Below are positions 14,843 to 23,050 of a DNA stretch of 64,000 nucleotides, one piece after another; position 1 is the stretch's first letter; each line of letters begins with the position of its first letter. Position numbers and translations under genes: made by a program. Source of the stretch: Bradyrhizobium embrapense (GTDB lineage: Bacteria; Pseudomonadota; Alphaproteobacteria; Rhizobiales; Xanthobacteraceae); the NCBI RefSeq assembly GCF_001189235.2, contig NZ_LFIP02000001.1, positions 744,001 through 808,000 of the forward strand, given 5' to 3'. The notes below the pieces were generated by a model. The model was given only the letters and a program-made list of their open reading frames with translations, did not search any database and was not told the origin of the DNA.

Positions 14843-17122
14843 ATGGTCCAAAAGCGCGACGTTCCCGGTATCCGACCCTACAATGCGCCGGCCGGCGGCT
14901 GGGGCGCCCTCAAAGCCACCGCGACGGCGGTTCGCGATCAGATGGACCTGGTCGAGGCGCCGATCACGCTGCTGCGTACCAACAAGCCCGACGGCTTCGA
15001 CTGTCCGGGCTGCGCCTGGCCGGACAAGGAGCACACCTCCACCTTCCAGTTCTGCGAGAATGGCGCCAAGGCCGTGACCTGGGAGGCGACCAGCAAGCGC
15101 GTCACGCCGGAGTTCTTCGCCGCCCACACCGTCACCGAGCTGCTGACCTGGAGCGACTTCCATCTGGAGAACGAAGGCCGGCTGACCGCGCCCCTCGCCT
15201 ACGATGCCGCGAGCGACACCTACCAGCCGATCAGCTGGGATGATGCCTTCGCGCGGATCGGCGAAACGCTCCGCAGCCTGCCCGATCCGAACATGGCCGA
15301 GTTCTACACCTCCGGCCGCGCCTCGAACGAGGCCGCGTTCCTGTTCCAGATCTTCGCGCGCGAATACGGCACCAACAATTTCCCCGATTGCTCGAACATG
15401 TGCCACGAGGCCACCAGCGTCGGGCTTCCGCAATCGATCGGCATCGGCAAGGGCACGGTGTCGCTGGACGATTTCGATCATTGCGAGCTGATCATCGCGA
15501 TGGGCCACAATCCCGGCACCAACCATCCGCGCATGATGGGCACGTTGTGGGAGGTCTCGCGCCGCGGCGTGCCGATCATCGTGTTCAACCCCTTGCGCGA
15601 GCGCGCGCTGGAGCGCTTTGCCGATCCGCAGGACCCGATCGAAATGGCGACCCTCGGCTCGACGCGGATCGCCTCGACCTATTACCAACCCAAAGTCGGC
15701 GCCGACGCTGCGGTGCTGAAGGGCGTCATGAAGTCGCTGATCGAGATGGACGACGCCACCCGCGGCGTCCTCGATCACGCTTTCCTCGCCGAGCACACCA
15801 ACGGCTTTGAGGCATTCGCCGCCGATCTGCGCGCGACGGCATGGCCATCGATCGAGACGGTGTCCGGCTTCACGCGCGCCCAGCTCGGTGAGGTCGCGAG
15901 CGCCTACGCCAAATCCAATGCCACCATCATCACCTACGGCATGGGCATCACCCAGCACAGCCGCGGCACCGACAATGTCCAGCAGATCGCAAACCTGCTG
16001 CTGCTGAAGGGCAATTACGGCAAGCCCGGCGCCGGCATCTGCCCGCTGCGCGGCCACTCCAACGTGCAGGGCAATCGCACCGTGGGGATCACGGAGAAGC
16101 CCAACATCGCGATGTTCGAGGGCATCGAGCGCACCTTCGGCTTCAAGCCGCCGCGGCATCATGGCCACGACGCGGTCGCCGCGATGCAGGCGATCGACGA
16201 CGGAAGGTCCAAGGTCCTGATCTGCCTCGGCGGCAATTTCGCCATCGCGCTGCCCGATCCCGAGCGCTGCGCTGCCGGCATGCGCAAGCTCGAGCTCGCG
16301 GTGCATCTCGGCACCAAGCTGAACCGCTCGCACCTTCTGGTCGGCAAGCAGTCGATCATCCTCCCGGTGCTGGGGCGAACCGAGCGCGACATCCAGGCCT
16401 CGGGCCCGCAGGTCGTCACCGTCGAGGACTCGATGTCGATGGTGCACGCCTCGCGCGGCAAGCTGACCCCGGCCTCCGAGAACCTGCTTTCGGAATCGGC
16501 TGTTATTGCCGGCATGGCGATGGCGACCCTGCCGGCGACCAAGGTGCCGTGGGCCGAGCTGATCGCCGATTACGACCGCATCCGCGACGCCATCGAGGGC
16601 GTCTTCCCCGACTTTAGGGATTACAACGCGCGGATCCGGATTCCCGGCGGCTTCCGCCTGCCGCTGCCGCCGACCGAGCGCAAATGGACGACGCCGTCAG
16701 GCAAGGCCGAATTCCTGATCTTCGACGGCCTCGAAGAGGATCCGGTGCTGACGGACGGCACCGTCCTCAAGCTCGCGACGATCCGCAGCCACGACCAGTA
16801 CAACACCACGATCTACGGGCTGAACGACCGCTATCGCGGCGTGTTCGGACGGCGCGACGTACTGTTCGCCAACGAGGCGGACCTCACCGCGCGCGGCCTC
16901 GCCCATGGCGATCTCGTCGAGATCGAGACCGCGCTGCCCTCGGGCACGCCGCGCCGCCTTACGCTGACTGCGATCGTCTACGACATCGCCCGCGGCTCTG
17001 TCGCCGCCTACTACCCGGAAGCCAACGGCCTGGTGCCGCTCGGCTACCAGGACAAGGAAAGCGGCACGCCGTCGTACAAGTCGGTGCCGGTGCATATTCG
17101 GCGGGCAGCTCAGGCGGCGTGA
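14843..17122 (+). CDS. FdhF/YdeP-family molybdopterin oxidoreductase
   Basis: A 759-residue molybdopterin-guanine-dinucleotide oxidoreductase of the YdeP type (formate dehydrogenase alpha-like). A near-N-terminal CPGCAWP motif (Cys54, Cys57) plus Cys71 in FQFCENGAK provide probable [4Fe-4S] ligands. GHNPGTNHPRMM (about 218-229) and GHSNVQGNRTVG (about 402-413) are cofactor-contact regions, and a C-terminal molydopterin-binding domain starts near 640. A textbook AGGAGG site precedes the ATG. There are no adjacent electron-transfer subunits or FdhD. YdeP relatives in enterics are linked to acid resistance, but the reaction is unknown. No twin-arginine signal is visible, so it is cytoplasmic. 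Confidence 0.9.
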   Translation: MVQKRDVPGIRPYNAPAGGWGALKATATAVRDQMDLVEAPITLLRTNKPDGFDCPGCAWPDKEHTSTFQFCENGAKAVTWEATSKRVTPEFFAAHTVTELLTWSDFHLENEGRLTAPLAYDAASDTYQPISWDDAFARIGETLRSLPDPNMAEFYTSGRASNEAAFLFQIFAREYGTNNFPDCSNMCHEATSVGLPQSIGIGKGTVSLDDFDHCELIIAMGHNPGTNHPRMMGTLWEVSRRGVPIIVFNPLRERALERFADPQDPIEMATLGSTRIASTYYQPKVGADAAVLKGVMKSLIEMDDATRGVLDHAFLAEHTNGFEAFAADLRATAWPSIETVSGFTRAQLGEVASAYAKSNATIITYGMGITQHSRGTDNVQQIANLLLLKGNYGKPGAGICPLRGHSNVQGNRTVGITEKPNIAMFEGIERTFGFKPPRHHGHDAVAAMQAIDDGRSKVLICLGGNFAIALPDPERCAAGMRKLELAVHLGTKLNRSHLLVGKQSIILPVLGRTERDIQASGPQVVTVEDSMSMVHASRGKLTPASENLLSESAVIAGMAMATLPATKVPWAELIADYDRIRDAIEGVFPDFRDYNARIRIPGGFRLPLPPTERKWTTPSGKAEFLIFDGLEEDPVLTDGTVLKLATIRSHDQYNTTIYGLNDRYRGVFGRRDVLFANEADLTARGLAHGDLVEIETALPSGTPRRLTLTAIVYDIARGSVAAYYPEANGLVPLGYQDKESGTPSYKSVPVHIRRAAQAA

Positions 17123-17130
17123 CGGCTTTC

Positions 17131-17216
17131 GTAGCCCGGATGAAGCGTAGCGAAATCCGGGGCGTACCATCCGCGGACAGGACTTCCCGGATTGCGCTTC
17201 GCTCCATCCGGGCTAC
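17131..17216. repeat. Dispersed palindromic repeat, GTAGCCCGGAT family
   Basis: An 86-bp imperfect inverted repeat, beginning GTAGCCCGGATGAAGCG and ending in CGCTCCATCCGGGCTAC. It sits between the convergent molybdopterin oxidoreductase and MFS genes, where it may serve as a bidirectional terminator. Confidence 0.87.
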
Positions 17217-17226
17217 GCGCATCCCT

Positions 17227-18486
17227 TCACCGCGCATTGGCCGGCGCATGCACCGGCCACAGATCGGCCCGCCAGTGCAGCGCGATCGCCAGCATCGCGA
17301 TGAAGCCGGCGGCGGCGAGCAGCGTGCCGGTCGCGGTGTAGCCGATCAGGTCGATCAGGCTGCCGGCGGCGAGCAGGCCGAGCGGCAGGCCGTAGATCAC
17401 CATCATGCGCACGCCCATCACCCGGCCGCGCAGATGCGCGCTGGCATTGCGCATCAGCATCACGGCGGCCGAGATCATCGACATGCTCTGCGCGATGCCG
17501 GCCAGCACCAGGCAGGCCATCGCCACCGGCATGGTCCTGAGCTCGACGAACACCATGAGCATCGCATACCAGGCAAGCGTCGCGCCGATCAGAAGCCGTG
17601 CGATGCGCACGCCCCCGGCCAGGCTGAGCGTGATCGAGCCGATCAGCGATCCCACCGCAAAGCTCGCCGAGAGATAGCCGAGGCCGGTCTGGTCGGTCTG
17701 GAAGATCTCGCGCGCGACGTAGGGCAACAGGCCGTTGGTCAGCGGAAACGCGGTGAGATTGGCGAGGAACGCGACGCAGAGCGCGGCGCGCATGCCCGGG
17801 CCGCTCCAGGCATAGACGATGCCCTCCTTGAGGTCGCGTAGCAGTTTTGAGCCCGGCAGATCGCCGGCCGCCTGCTCGGCAGAGCCGTGCGATTTCGGCC
17901 GGCCCATGCACAGCATCAGGATCGCGGCGACGAAATAGAAGCTCGCAATCCCGACATAGACATAGCCGATGCCGAGCGCCGCGAACAATCCGGCTCCGGT
18001 CAGTGCGCCGGCGATGCGCGCGCTGTCCTGTGTCGTGCGCGCCAGGCTGATGGCGCCGACCAGTTGTGCCGGCGGCATGATGTCGGCCAGCAGCGCGCCG
18101 CGCACGCCGAGATCCGACGGACGGATCACGCCCATCAGCGCGACGATGATCATGACCTTCGCTGGCGCCAGATGGCCGGTTAACGCCAGAATCATGATGG
18201 TCCCGGCGAGCGCGGTATAGGCGAAGCGCATCACCGCGAGCAGATCGCGATGCCCCATCCGATCGCCGATCATGCCGACGACGGGCGCGACCAGCGTGCC
18301 GACATACTGCAGGGACGCGAGCACGGTCAGCAGCAGCACCGAGCCGGTCTCGACCATGATGTACCAGCCGAGCACCAGCGTCTCGACCTCGAACGCCCAG
18401 GAAGTGAGCAGGTCGGACGGCCATTGAAAGCGATAGCTGCGGATGCGAAATGGCGCGAGCGCGGAGGTCCGCGTGGTCCCGCTCAA
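17227..18486 (-). CDS. MFS transporter, EntS/MFS_3-like
   Basis: A 419-residue, roughly 12-TM major facilitator protein. The N-terminus (APFRIRSYRFQWPSDLLTSW) and the GMIGDRMGHRDLL loop between TM2 and TM3 match the MFS_3/EntS-type subgroup that exports siderophores or other small metabolites. A second-half loop, RLLIGATLAWYAM, and ASAHLRGRVMGVRMM near 330 are also visible. It is convergent with the YdeP-type oxidoreductase, and no siderophore biosynthesis genes are nearby. The substrate is unknown. Confidence 0.87.
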   Translation of the reverse strand: MSGTTRTSALAPFRIRSYRFQWPSDLLTSWAFEVETLVLGWYIMVETGSVLLLTVLASLQYVGTLVAPVVGMIGDRMGHRDLLAVMRFAYTALAGTIMILALTGHLAPAKVMIIVALMGVIRPSDLGVRGALLADIMPPAQLVGAISLARTTQDSARIAGALTGAGLFAALGIGYVYVGIASFYFVAAILMLCMGRPKSHGSAEQAAGDLPGSKLLRDLKEGIVYAWSGPGMRAALCVAFLANLTAFPLTNGLLPYVAREIFQTDQTGLGYLSASFAVGSLIGSITLSLAGGVRIARLLIGATLAWYAMLMVFVELRTMPVAMACLVLAGIAQSMSMISAAVMLMRNASAHLRGRVMGVRMMVIYGLPLGLLAAGSLIDLIGYTATGTLLAAAGFIAMLAIALHWRADLWPVHAPANAR

Positions 18487-18777
18487 GACGCGATGACGCT
18501 TGTCACGGCGTGTCCTGCCCTTTTCTTACTTCTTCTGGGTCTTGAATCCGGATCTAGATCCCGGCCGTTGATTCTCTTGGGAAAACGTCCTGTTCCAGAA
18601 GAAGCGTAACGCCGAGCCTGCCGGTGTCAATCGAAGCCGCCGCATGCGGCCATGCGCGGTGGCATCAGCGCCAACGTGCTATACTGCTCGCTTGGTTGGA
18701 GACGCCGCGCATCGGTCGCCCCTCCGCCCGCGAAATGATTGTGCTAGTATGCCTCATCCGAAGCCGCGGAGGATGAC
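18487..18777. other. Intergenic gap upstream of the 55-aa protein
   Basis: Non-coding. TGCTATACTG (about 18677-18686) and GTGCTAGTATG (18742-18752) both contain -10-like cores, the second about 26 nt before the small ORF start. No matching -35 hexamer is convincing. Nothing else is recognisable. Confidence 0.3.
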
Positions 18778-18945
18778 ATGCCAGCCTTCGAAGTTTTCGC
18801 GATCTACCTGATGCCCTTTGTGATCATCGGGATTGCCATCAAGCTCCTGATGAAGCGTTACGGCGTCGACCTGCCCGACGTGCAGAAGCAGGCGGGCTCC
18901 GCACCAAAGCGACGATTTCTACTCGGCTCCTGGCGGTCGGATTAG
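18778..18945 (+). CDS. Small membrane protein, 55 aa
   Basis: An unrecognised 55-codon ORF starting MPAFEVFAIYLMPFVIIGIA. One hydrophobic helix covers about residues 6-24. A basic turn (KLLMKRYGVDLPD) follows, and the C-terminus is basic (PKRRFLLGSWRSD). GGAGG lies exactly 5 nt before the ATG, much better than chance, and the stop is TAG. Its isolation, strong Shine-Dalgarno and clean helix-plus-basic-tail make it a believable single-pass protein with the C-terminus probably cytoplasmic. No function is assigned. Confidence 0.55.
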   Translation: MPAFEVFAIYLMPFVIIGIAIKLLMKRYGVDLPDVQKQAGSAPKRRFLLGSWRSD

Positions 18946-18981
18946 GCTTCAGACTGTACGACTGGCAGGACTCGGACGGAT

Positions 18982-19126
18982 CATGTCGCGAGAATGCGAA
19001 GCTGCGTCCTCATCCTCACCTGTCATCGCCCGGCGCGACCGGGCGATTCAGTACGCCGCGGCCTCTCGGTCGAGCACAGTCGCCTCTGGAATACCGGATC
19101 ACCCGCTTTCGCGCGGGTGATGACAC
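18982..19126. repeat. Dispersed repeat with CCCGCGAAAGCGGG-type hairpins
   Basis: Non-coding block starting CATGTCGCGAGAATGCGAAG and ending in a CACCCGCTTTCGCGCGGGTG hairpin. It is an inverted, diverged copy of 54721-54880: both contain the CGACAT/ATGTCG end, a GGGCGATGACAG core, CCGCGGCGTACT and the GCGGGTGAT hairpin. A further hairpin, CGTCGTCC...GGACGACG, follows at about 19164-19191. Confidence 0.75.
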
Positions 19127-19265
19127 CGTGTGTTTGACGTCTCGACTCGAGAATCATCCTCCTCGTCGTCCCCGCAAAGCGAGGACGACGGTGGTGATCG
19201 CGGAACCGGCCCCGCTCCAACTCCTGCGACCACGACATTTTCTCATGCCGCGCGCAGTTGCAATT

Positions 19266-19294
19266 TTTGCATTGCATCATATGATGCATATAAT
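19266..19294 (+). promoter_or_regulatory. Thiolase promoter with a 16-bp perfect palindrome
   Basis: A perfect -10 TATAAT (19289-19294) lies 35 nt before the thioloase ATG. A weaker TTGCAT (19267-19272) sits 16 nt upstream as a candidate -35. The spacer is filled by the perfect palindrome TGCATCATATGATGCA (19273-19288). This position is ideal for a dimeric repressor that blocks RNA polymerase. The regulator is not obvious in the window. Confidence 0.65.
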
Positions 19295-19328
19295 CCAATC
19301 AAATCCCCGCATTGAAGGGTATCCCGCC

Positions 19329-20525
19329 ATGGCAACCAGCACCGATCCCGTCGTCATCCTCTCCGCCGCGCGCACCCCGCTCGGCCGCTTCATGGGCGAG
19401 CTCACGCCGCTCGCGGCGCACAAGCTCGGCTCGCACGTGATCGGTGCGGCGCTGGAGCGCGCCAAGCTCGCGCCGGAACGCATCGACGAGGTGTTCATGG
19501 GCAACGTGCTGCCGGCCGGCCAGGGCCAGGCCCCCGCCCGCCAGGCCGCACGCGGCGCCAAACTGCCTGACGCCACCGGCGCCACCACCGTCAACAAGGT
19601 CTGCGGCTCCGGCATGAAGGCGACCATGCTGGCGCACGACATCATCAAGGCCGGCTCGGCCGAGATCGTGCTGTCCGGCGGCATGGAGAGCATGAGCAAC
19701 GCGCCGTATCTCTTGCAGAAGGCGCGAAGCGGCTATCGCGCCGGCCACGACCGCATCATCGACCACATGATGATGGACGGGCTCGAGGACGCCTACGAGA
19801 CCGGCCGCTCGATGGGCGATTTCGGCGAGGCGACCGCGGAGGCCTATCAGTTCACCCGCGCAGACCAGGACGCTTTCGCAATGGAGACGCTGAGCCGGGC
19901 CCGCAAGGCGGTCGAGGGCGGCGCTTTCAAGGCCGAGATCGCGCCTATCACGCTGACCGAGAAGGCCGGTCCGCGCATCATCGCCAATGACGAGCATCCG
20001 CTGAAGGTCGATCCGGCAAAGATCCCCGGCCTCAAGCCGGCGTTCCGTGCCAACGGGACCATCACGCCGGCCGCCTCCTCCGCCAATGCCGACGGCGCCG
20101 CAGCTTTGATCCTGGCGAAGCGCTCGCTCGCCGACCGCGACGGCCTGCCTGTTCTGGCCGAGATCAAGGGTCACGCCACCCACAGCCAGGAGCCGCAGTG
20201 GTTTACCACCGCACCGATCCCGGCGATCAGGAAGCTGCTCGACAAGGTCGGCTGGAGCGTCGGCGATGTCGACCTGTTCGAGATCAACGAGGCATTCGCG
20301 GTGGTCGCGATGGCGGCGCAGCGCGACCTCGGAATTCCCCGTGACCGGCTGAACATCAATGGCGGCGCCTGCGCACTCGGCCATCCGATCGGCGCCACCG
20401 GCGCACGGCTGATCGTGACGCTGCTGCACGCGCTGGAGGCGCAGAACCTGAAGCGCGGCGTCGCGGCCCTGTGCATCGGCGGCGGTGAAGCCACCGCGAT
20501 CGCGGTCGAGCGGGTCACACACTGA
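19329..20525 (+). CDS. Acetyl-CoA C-acetyltransferase (thiolase)
   Basis: A 398-residue type II thiolase that condenses two acetyl-CoA to acetoacetyl-CoA or catalyses the reverse. The nucleophilic Cys92 is in NKVCGSGMKATML. EINEAFAVVAM carries the Asn/His region, GGACALGHPIGATGAR the catalytic His, and CIGGGEATA the second Cys near the C-terminus, so all active-site elements are intact. The start at 19329 matches homology and has AAGGG upstream; an in-frame extension reaching 19128 overlaps the promoter and a repeat. With the nearby acetoacetate decarboxylase it suggests ketone-body or polyhydroxybutyrate-related metabolism. Confidence 0.93.
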   Translation: MATSTDPVVILSAARTPLGRFMGELTPLAAHKLGSHVIGAALERAKLAPERIDEVFMGNVLPAGQGQAPARQAARGAKLPDATGATTVNKVCGSGMKATMLAHDIIKAGSAEIVLSGGMESMSNAPYLLQKARSGYRAGHDRIIDHMMMDGLEDAYETGRSMGDFGEATAEAYQFTRADQDAFAMETLSRARKAVEGGAFKAEIAPITLTEKAGPRIIANDEHPLKVDPAKIPGLKPAFRANGTITPAASSANADGAAALILAKRSLADRDGLPVLAEIKGHATHSQEPQWFTTAPIPAIRKLLDKVGWSVGDVDLFEINEAFAVVAMAAQRDLGIPRDRLNINGGACALGHPIGATGARLIVTLLHALEAQNLKRGVAALCIGGGEATAIAVERVTH

Positions 20526-20571
20526 TCCCGCTGATAATCGGTCAGATCGCCCTATCCGCAAACGCACTTGG

Positions 20572-20593
20572 CCTCTCCCGCTTGCGGGGGAGG
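20572..20593. terminator. Stem-loop after the thiolase
   Basis: CCTCTCCCGC pairs with GCGGGGGAGG (one G-T pair) 46 nt after the thiolase stop. It has no T tract. The arm is also the core word of the ACCTCTCCC repeat family, so it may be a repeat remnant acting as a terminator. Confidence 0.4.
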
Positions 20594-20727
20594 GAGCGCA
20601 GCGTCTTCGCGGCGTGAACCCTGCTGAGTCCGAAAACGAGGGAACTTTGGCATTTTAGCCATCGCGCCCTCGTGGCATATTGCGCATCACGAATAGAACC
20701 CTCACCGTATTTCATATCCAGGGCCCA

Positions 20728-22032
20728 ATGATCTCGAACTGGCTTGCTTCCACCCTCGCCCACCGCAACATCCATTACGGCTGGGTGATGGTCGCCGTGA
20801 CTTTCCTGGCCGCTCTGATCTCGGCGGGCACCGTCGGCGCGCCCGGCGTCTTCATCGTGCCGCTGCAGAAGGAGTTCGGCTGGTCGACCGCCGAGATCTC
20901 CTCGGCCCTGTCGATCCGCTTCATCCTGTTCGGGCTGATGGCGCCGTTCGCCGCCGCGCTGATGAACCGCTACGGCCTGCGCAACGTCACGCTGACGGCG
21001 CAATTGATCGTGGTGTCGGGCCTGGTGGCTTCGCTCGCCATGACGCAGGTCTGGCAGCTGATCGCGCTGTGGGGCGTCGTGATCGGAATCGGCACCGGAA
21101 TGACCGCGCTGGTGCTCGGCGCGACCATCGCCACGCGCTGGTTCGTGGCGCGGCGCGGCCTCGTGATCGGCATGCTCACCGCGAGCGTCGCGACCGGGCA
21201 GCTCGCCTTCCTGCCGCTACTTGCCACCATCACGGAGCGTTACGGCTGGCGTATCGCGCTTGGATTCGTCTGCGTCATGCTCGGCGTCTCCGCCTTTGCG
21301 GTGCTGATGCTGATGCGCGACCGGCCGAGCGACGTCGGCCTGCGCCCATTCGGCGATGAGAGCACCGCGCCCCTGCCCGCACCGCCGCCGGCCAACGTGC
21401 CGATCATGGCCGCTGCGCTCGGTACACTGCGCGACTCCTCCAAATCGTCGGTGTTCTGGATCCTGTTCGCGACCTTCTTCGTCTGCGGCGCCTCGACCAA
21501 CGGCCTCGTTCAGGTCCACCTGATCCCGATGTGCCTCGACTACGGCATCCCGCAGGTGCAGGCCGCGAGCCTGCTCGCCGCGATGGGCATTTTCGATTTC
21601 TTCGGCACCATCATCTCGGGCTGGCTGTCGGACCGCTTCGACAATCGCAGGCTGCTGTTCTGGTACTACGGCCTCCGCGGCCTGTCGCTGCTGTATCTGC
21701 CGTACTCCGACTTCACCTTCTACGGCTTGTCGCTGTTTGCGATGTTCTACGGCCTCGACTGGATCGCGACCGTGCCGCCGACGGTGCGCCTCACCGCGCA
21801 GCGCTTCGGCGCCGAGCGCGCCAATCTGGTGTTCGGCTGGATCTTCGCCGGCCACCAGCTCGGCGCCGGCGCGGCCGCGTTCGGCGCCGGTGTGTCGCGT
21901 ACGCTTTATGCGAGCTATCTGCCGGCCTTCTTCATCGCCGGCGCGCTTTGCGTGATCGCCGCGCTGAGTGTGCTGGCGATCTCGCGGCCGCAGCCCAAGG
22001 TCGCGCCGCAAGCGAAACCGGTCGCGGCCTGA
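20728..22032 (+). CDS. MFS transporter, monocarboxylate/oxalate-formate antiporter-like
   Basis: A 434-residue, about 12-TM MFS protein. The N-terminal NIHYGWVMVAVTFLAALISAG and the GAPGVFIVPLQKEFGWSTAEIS loop are typical of the monocarboxylate/OFA-type branch. The start at 20728 (MISNWLAS) removes 16 doubtful residues from a longer version beginning at 20680. It lies between the thiolase and a convergent acetoacetate decarboxylase, so a short carboxylate such as acetoacetate or 3-hydroxybutyrate is a reasonable but untested substrate. Confidence 0.87.
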   Translation: MISNWLASTLAHRNIHYGWVMVAVTFLAALISAGTVGAPGVFIVPLQKEFGWSTAEISSALSIRFILFGLMAPFAAALMNRYGLRNVTLTAQLIVVSGLVASLAMTQVWQLIALWGVVIGIGTGMTALVLGATIATRWFVARRGLVIGMLTASVATGQLAFLPLLATITERYGWRIALGFVCVMLGVSAFAVLMLMRDRPSDVGLRPFGDESTAPLPAPPPANVPIMAAALGTLRDSSKSSVFWILFATFFVCGASTNGLVQVHLIPMCLDYGIPQVQAASLLAAMGIFDFFGTIISGWLSDRFDNRRLLFWYYGLRGLSLLYLPYSDFTFYGLSLFAMFYGLDWIATVPPTVRLTAQRFGAERANLVFGWIFAGHQLGAGAAAFGAGVSRTLYASYLPAFFIAGALCVIAALSVLAISRPQPKVAPQAKPVAA

Positions 22033-22049
22033 TCGAGCCTCGCGGCGTG

Positions 22050-22829
22050 CTACTCCGCGGCGAGACCGGTAGGCGCGGCGTGTTCGACCTTGTTGTAGTC
22101 GTGCACGACGCGGCCGAACGGCAGCGTCAGGTCGGCGATATAGTGATGCGCGCCGACCACGCGCTTGACCGGGAAATCCGCGACCGGCGCGTTGACGTGC
22201 GGCACTAGGTGCAGCCGACCGGGTCCGATCCACGATCCCTTGACGTTGATGTCTGTCAGGTTGATCGCAACCAGCTGGCAGATCTCGAGATGGCCGTCGA
22301 CGCCGGGGATCATCTTCAGATTGACTTGCGTCTTCGACAGCGTGGCGCGGGTGATGTCGCCATTGCCCGCCATGCTCTCGTGCTTGTAGCCCATCGTGCC
22401 CATTGCGACGAGCTGGCCGGCATATTCCAGCGTGCCGGTCAGCGTGTCCTTGACGATCTCGAGCTTGGGATGGGCGTACTTCTTCGGAAAGCCCCAGATC
22501 TCGCGGCCGGCCGCGATCGGCGGATCATCGTCGAGATACATCTGGCAGACGAAGTTGACCTCTACACCGCGCAGCCGCGCCGGGATCACGAGGCCTGACT
22601 CGGTGTAGCTGCCGAACCCGGAGCTGTCGGGCATCTTGATCCATTCGTAATGCACGATCGCCTGCTCGATCGGCTCCAGCGGCTCAGGCAGGCCGGCGCG
22701 GATCAATTCAGGATCGGTCTCATAGGTGATGACGAGGAATTCGCGATCGACGAAGCGGTACGGACCGGCGGGATAGCTCGGACCGGCAGCCGGCATGGAC
22801 GGAAGCTTGAGCAGATCTTCCCTGCGCAT
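22050..22829 (-). CDS. Acetoacetate decarboxylase
   Basis: A 259-residue acetoacetate decarboxylase-family protein that would release CO2 from acetoacetate to give acetone. The Schiff-base lysine is expected at Lys116 of the Lys116-Lys117 pair in REIWGFPKKYA. The supporting segments VEVNFVCQMYLDDDPP (89-104) and GSYTESGLVIPA (73-84) are conserved. The length matches the family (about 245-260). Some family members are not decarboxylases, but the active-site Lys pair and Glu110 are present. It converges on the MFS gene and is divergent from the patatin gene. Confidence 0.9.
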   Translation of the reverse strand: MRREDLLKLPSMPAAGPSYPAGPYRFVDREFLVITYETDPELIRAGLPEPLEPIEQAIVHYEWIKMPDSSGFGSYTESGLVIPARLRGVEVNFVCQMYLDDDPPIAAGREIWGFPKKYAHPKLEIVKDTLTGTLEYAGQLVAMGTMGYKHESMAGNGDITRATLSKTQVNLKMIPGVDGHLEICQLVAINLTDINVKGSWIGPGRLHLVPHVNAPVADFPVKRVVGAHHYIADLTLPFGRVVHDYNKVEHAAPTGLAAE

Positions 22830-23050
22830 CGCAATAACCCCCTGTGCGGAAATATTGCGCGGAGGCTAGCGGCCGAGATTGACGGCGATGTGAGGGATTT
22901 CCGTCACGGGCATGACCCGCGTCTTGCGGTGGAGGCCAATGCTAACCAAGCAGGCAGCCATGCCGGATGCGCCGTGCACCGGCCCGGCGTTTGTCATCAC
23001 CGCGTCATCGGCGCCCTGAATTCTCGCCGCAATTTTTTGGAGTGCCTGAG

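Noticed and set aside
14822..16447. 541-codon minus-strand frame opposite the molybdopterin oxidoreductase
   Set aside because: Antisense to a gene with complete family motifs and an AGGAGG site; Arg/His-rich shadow sequence.
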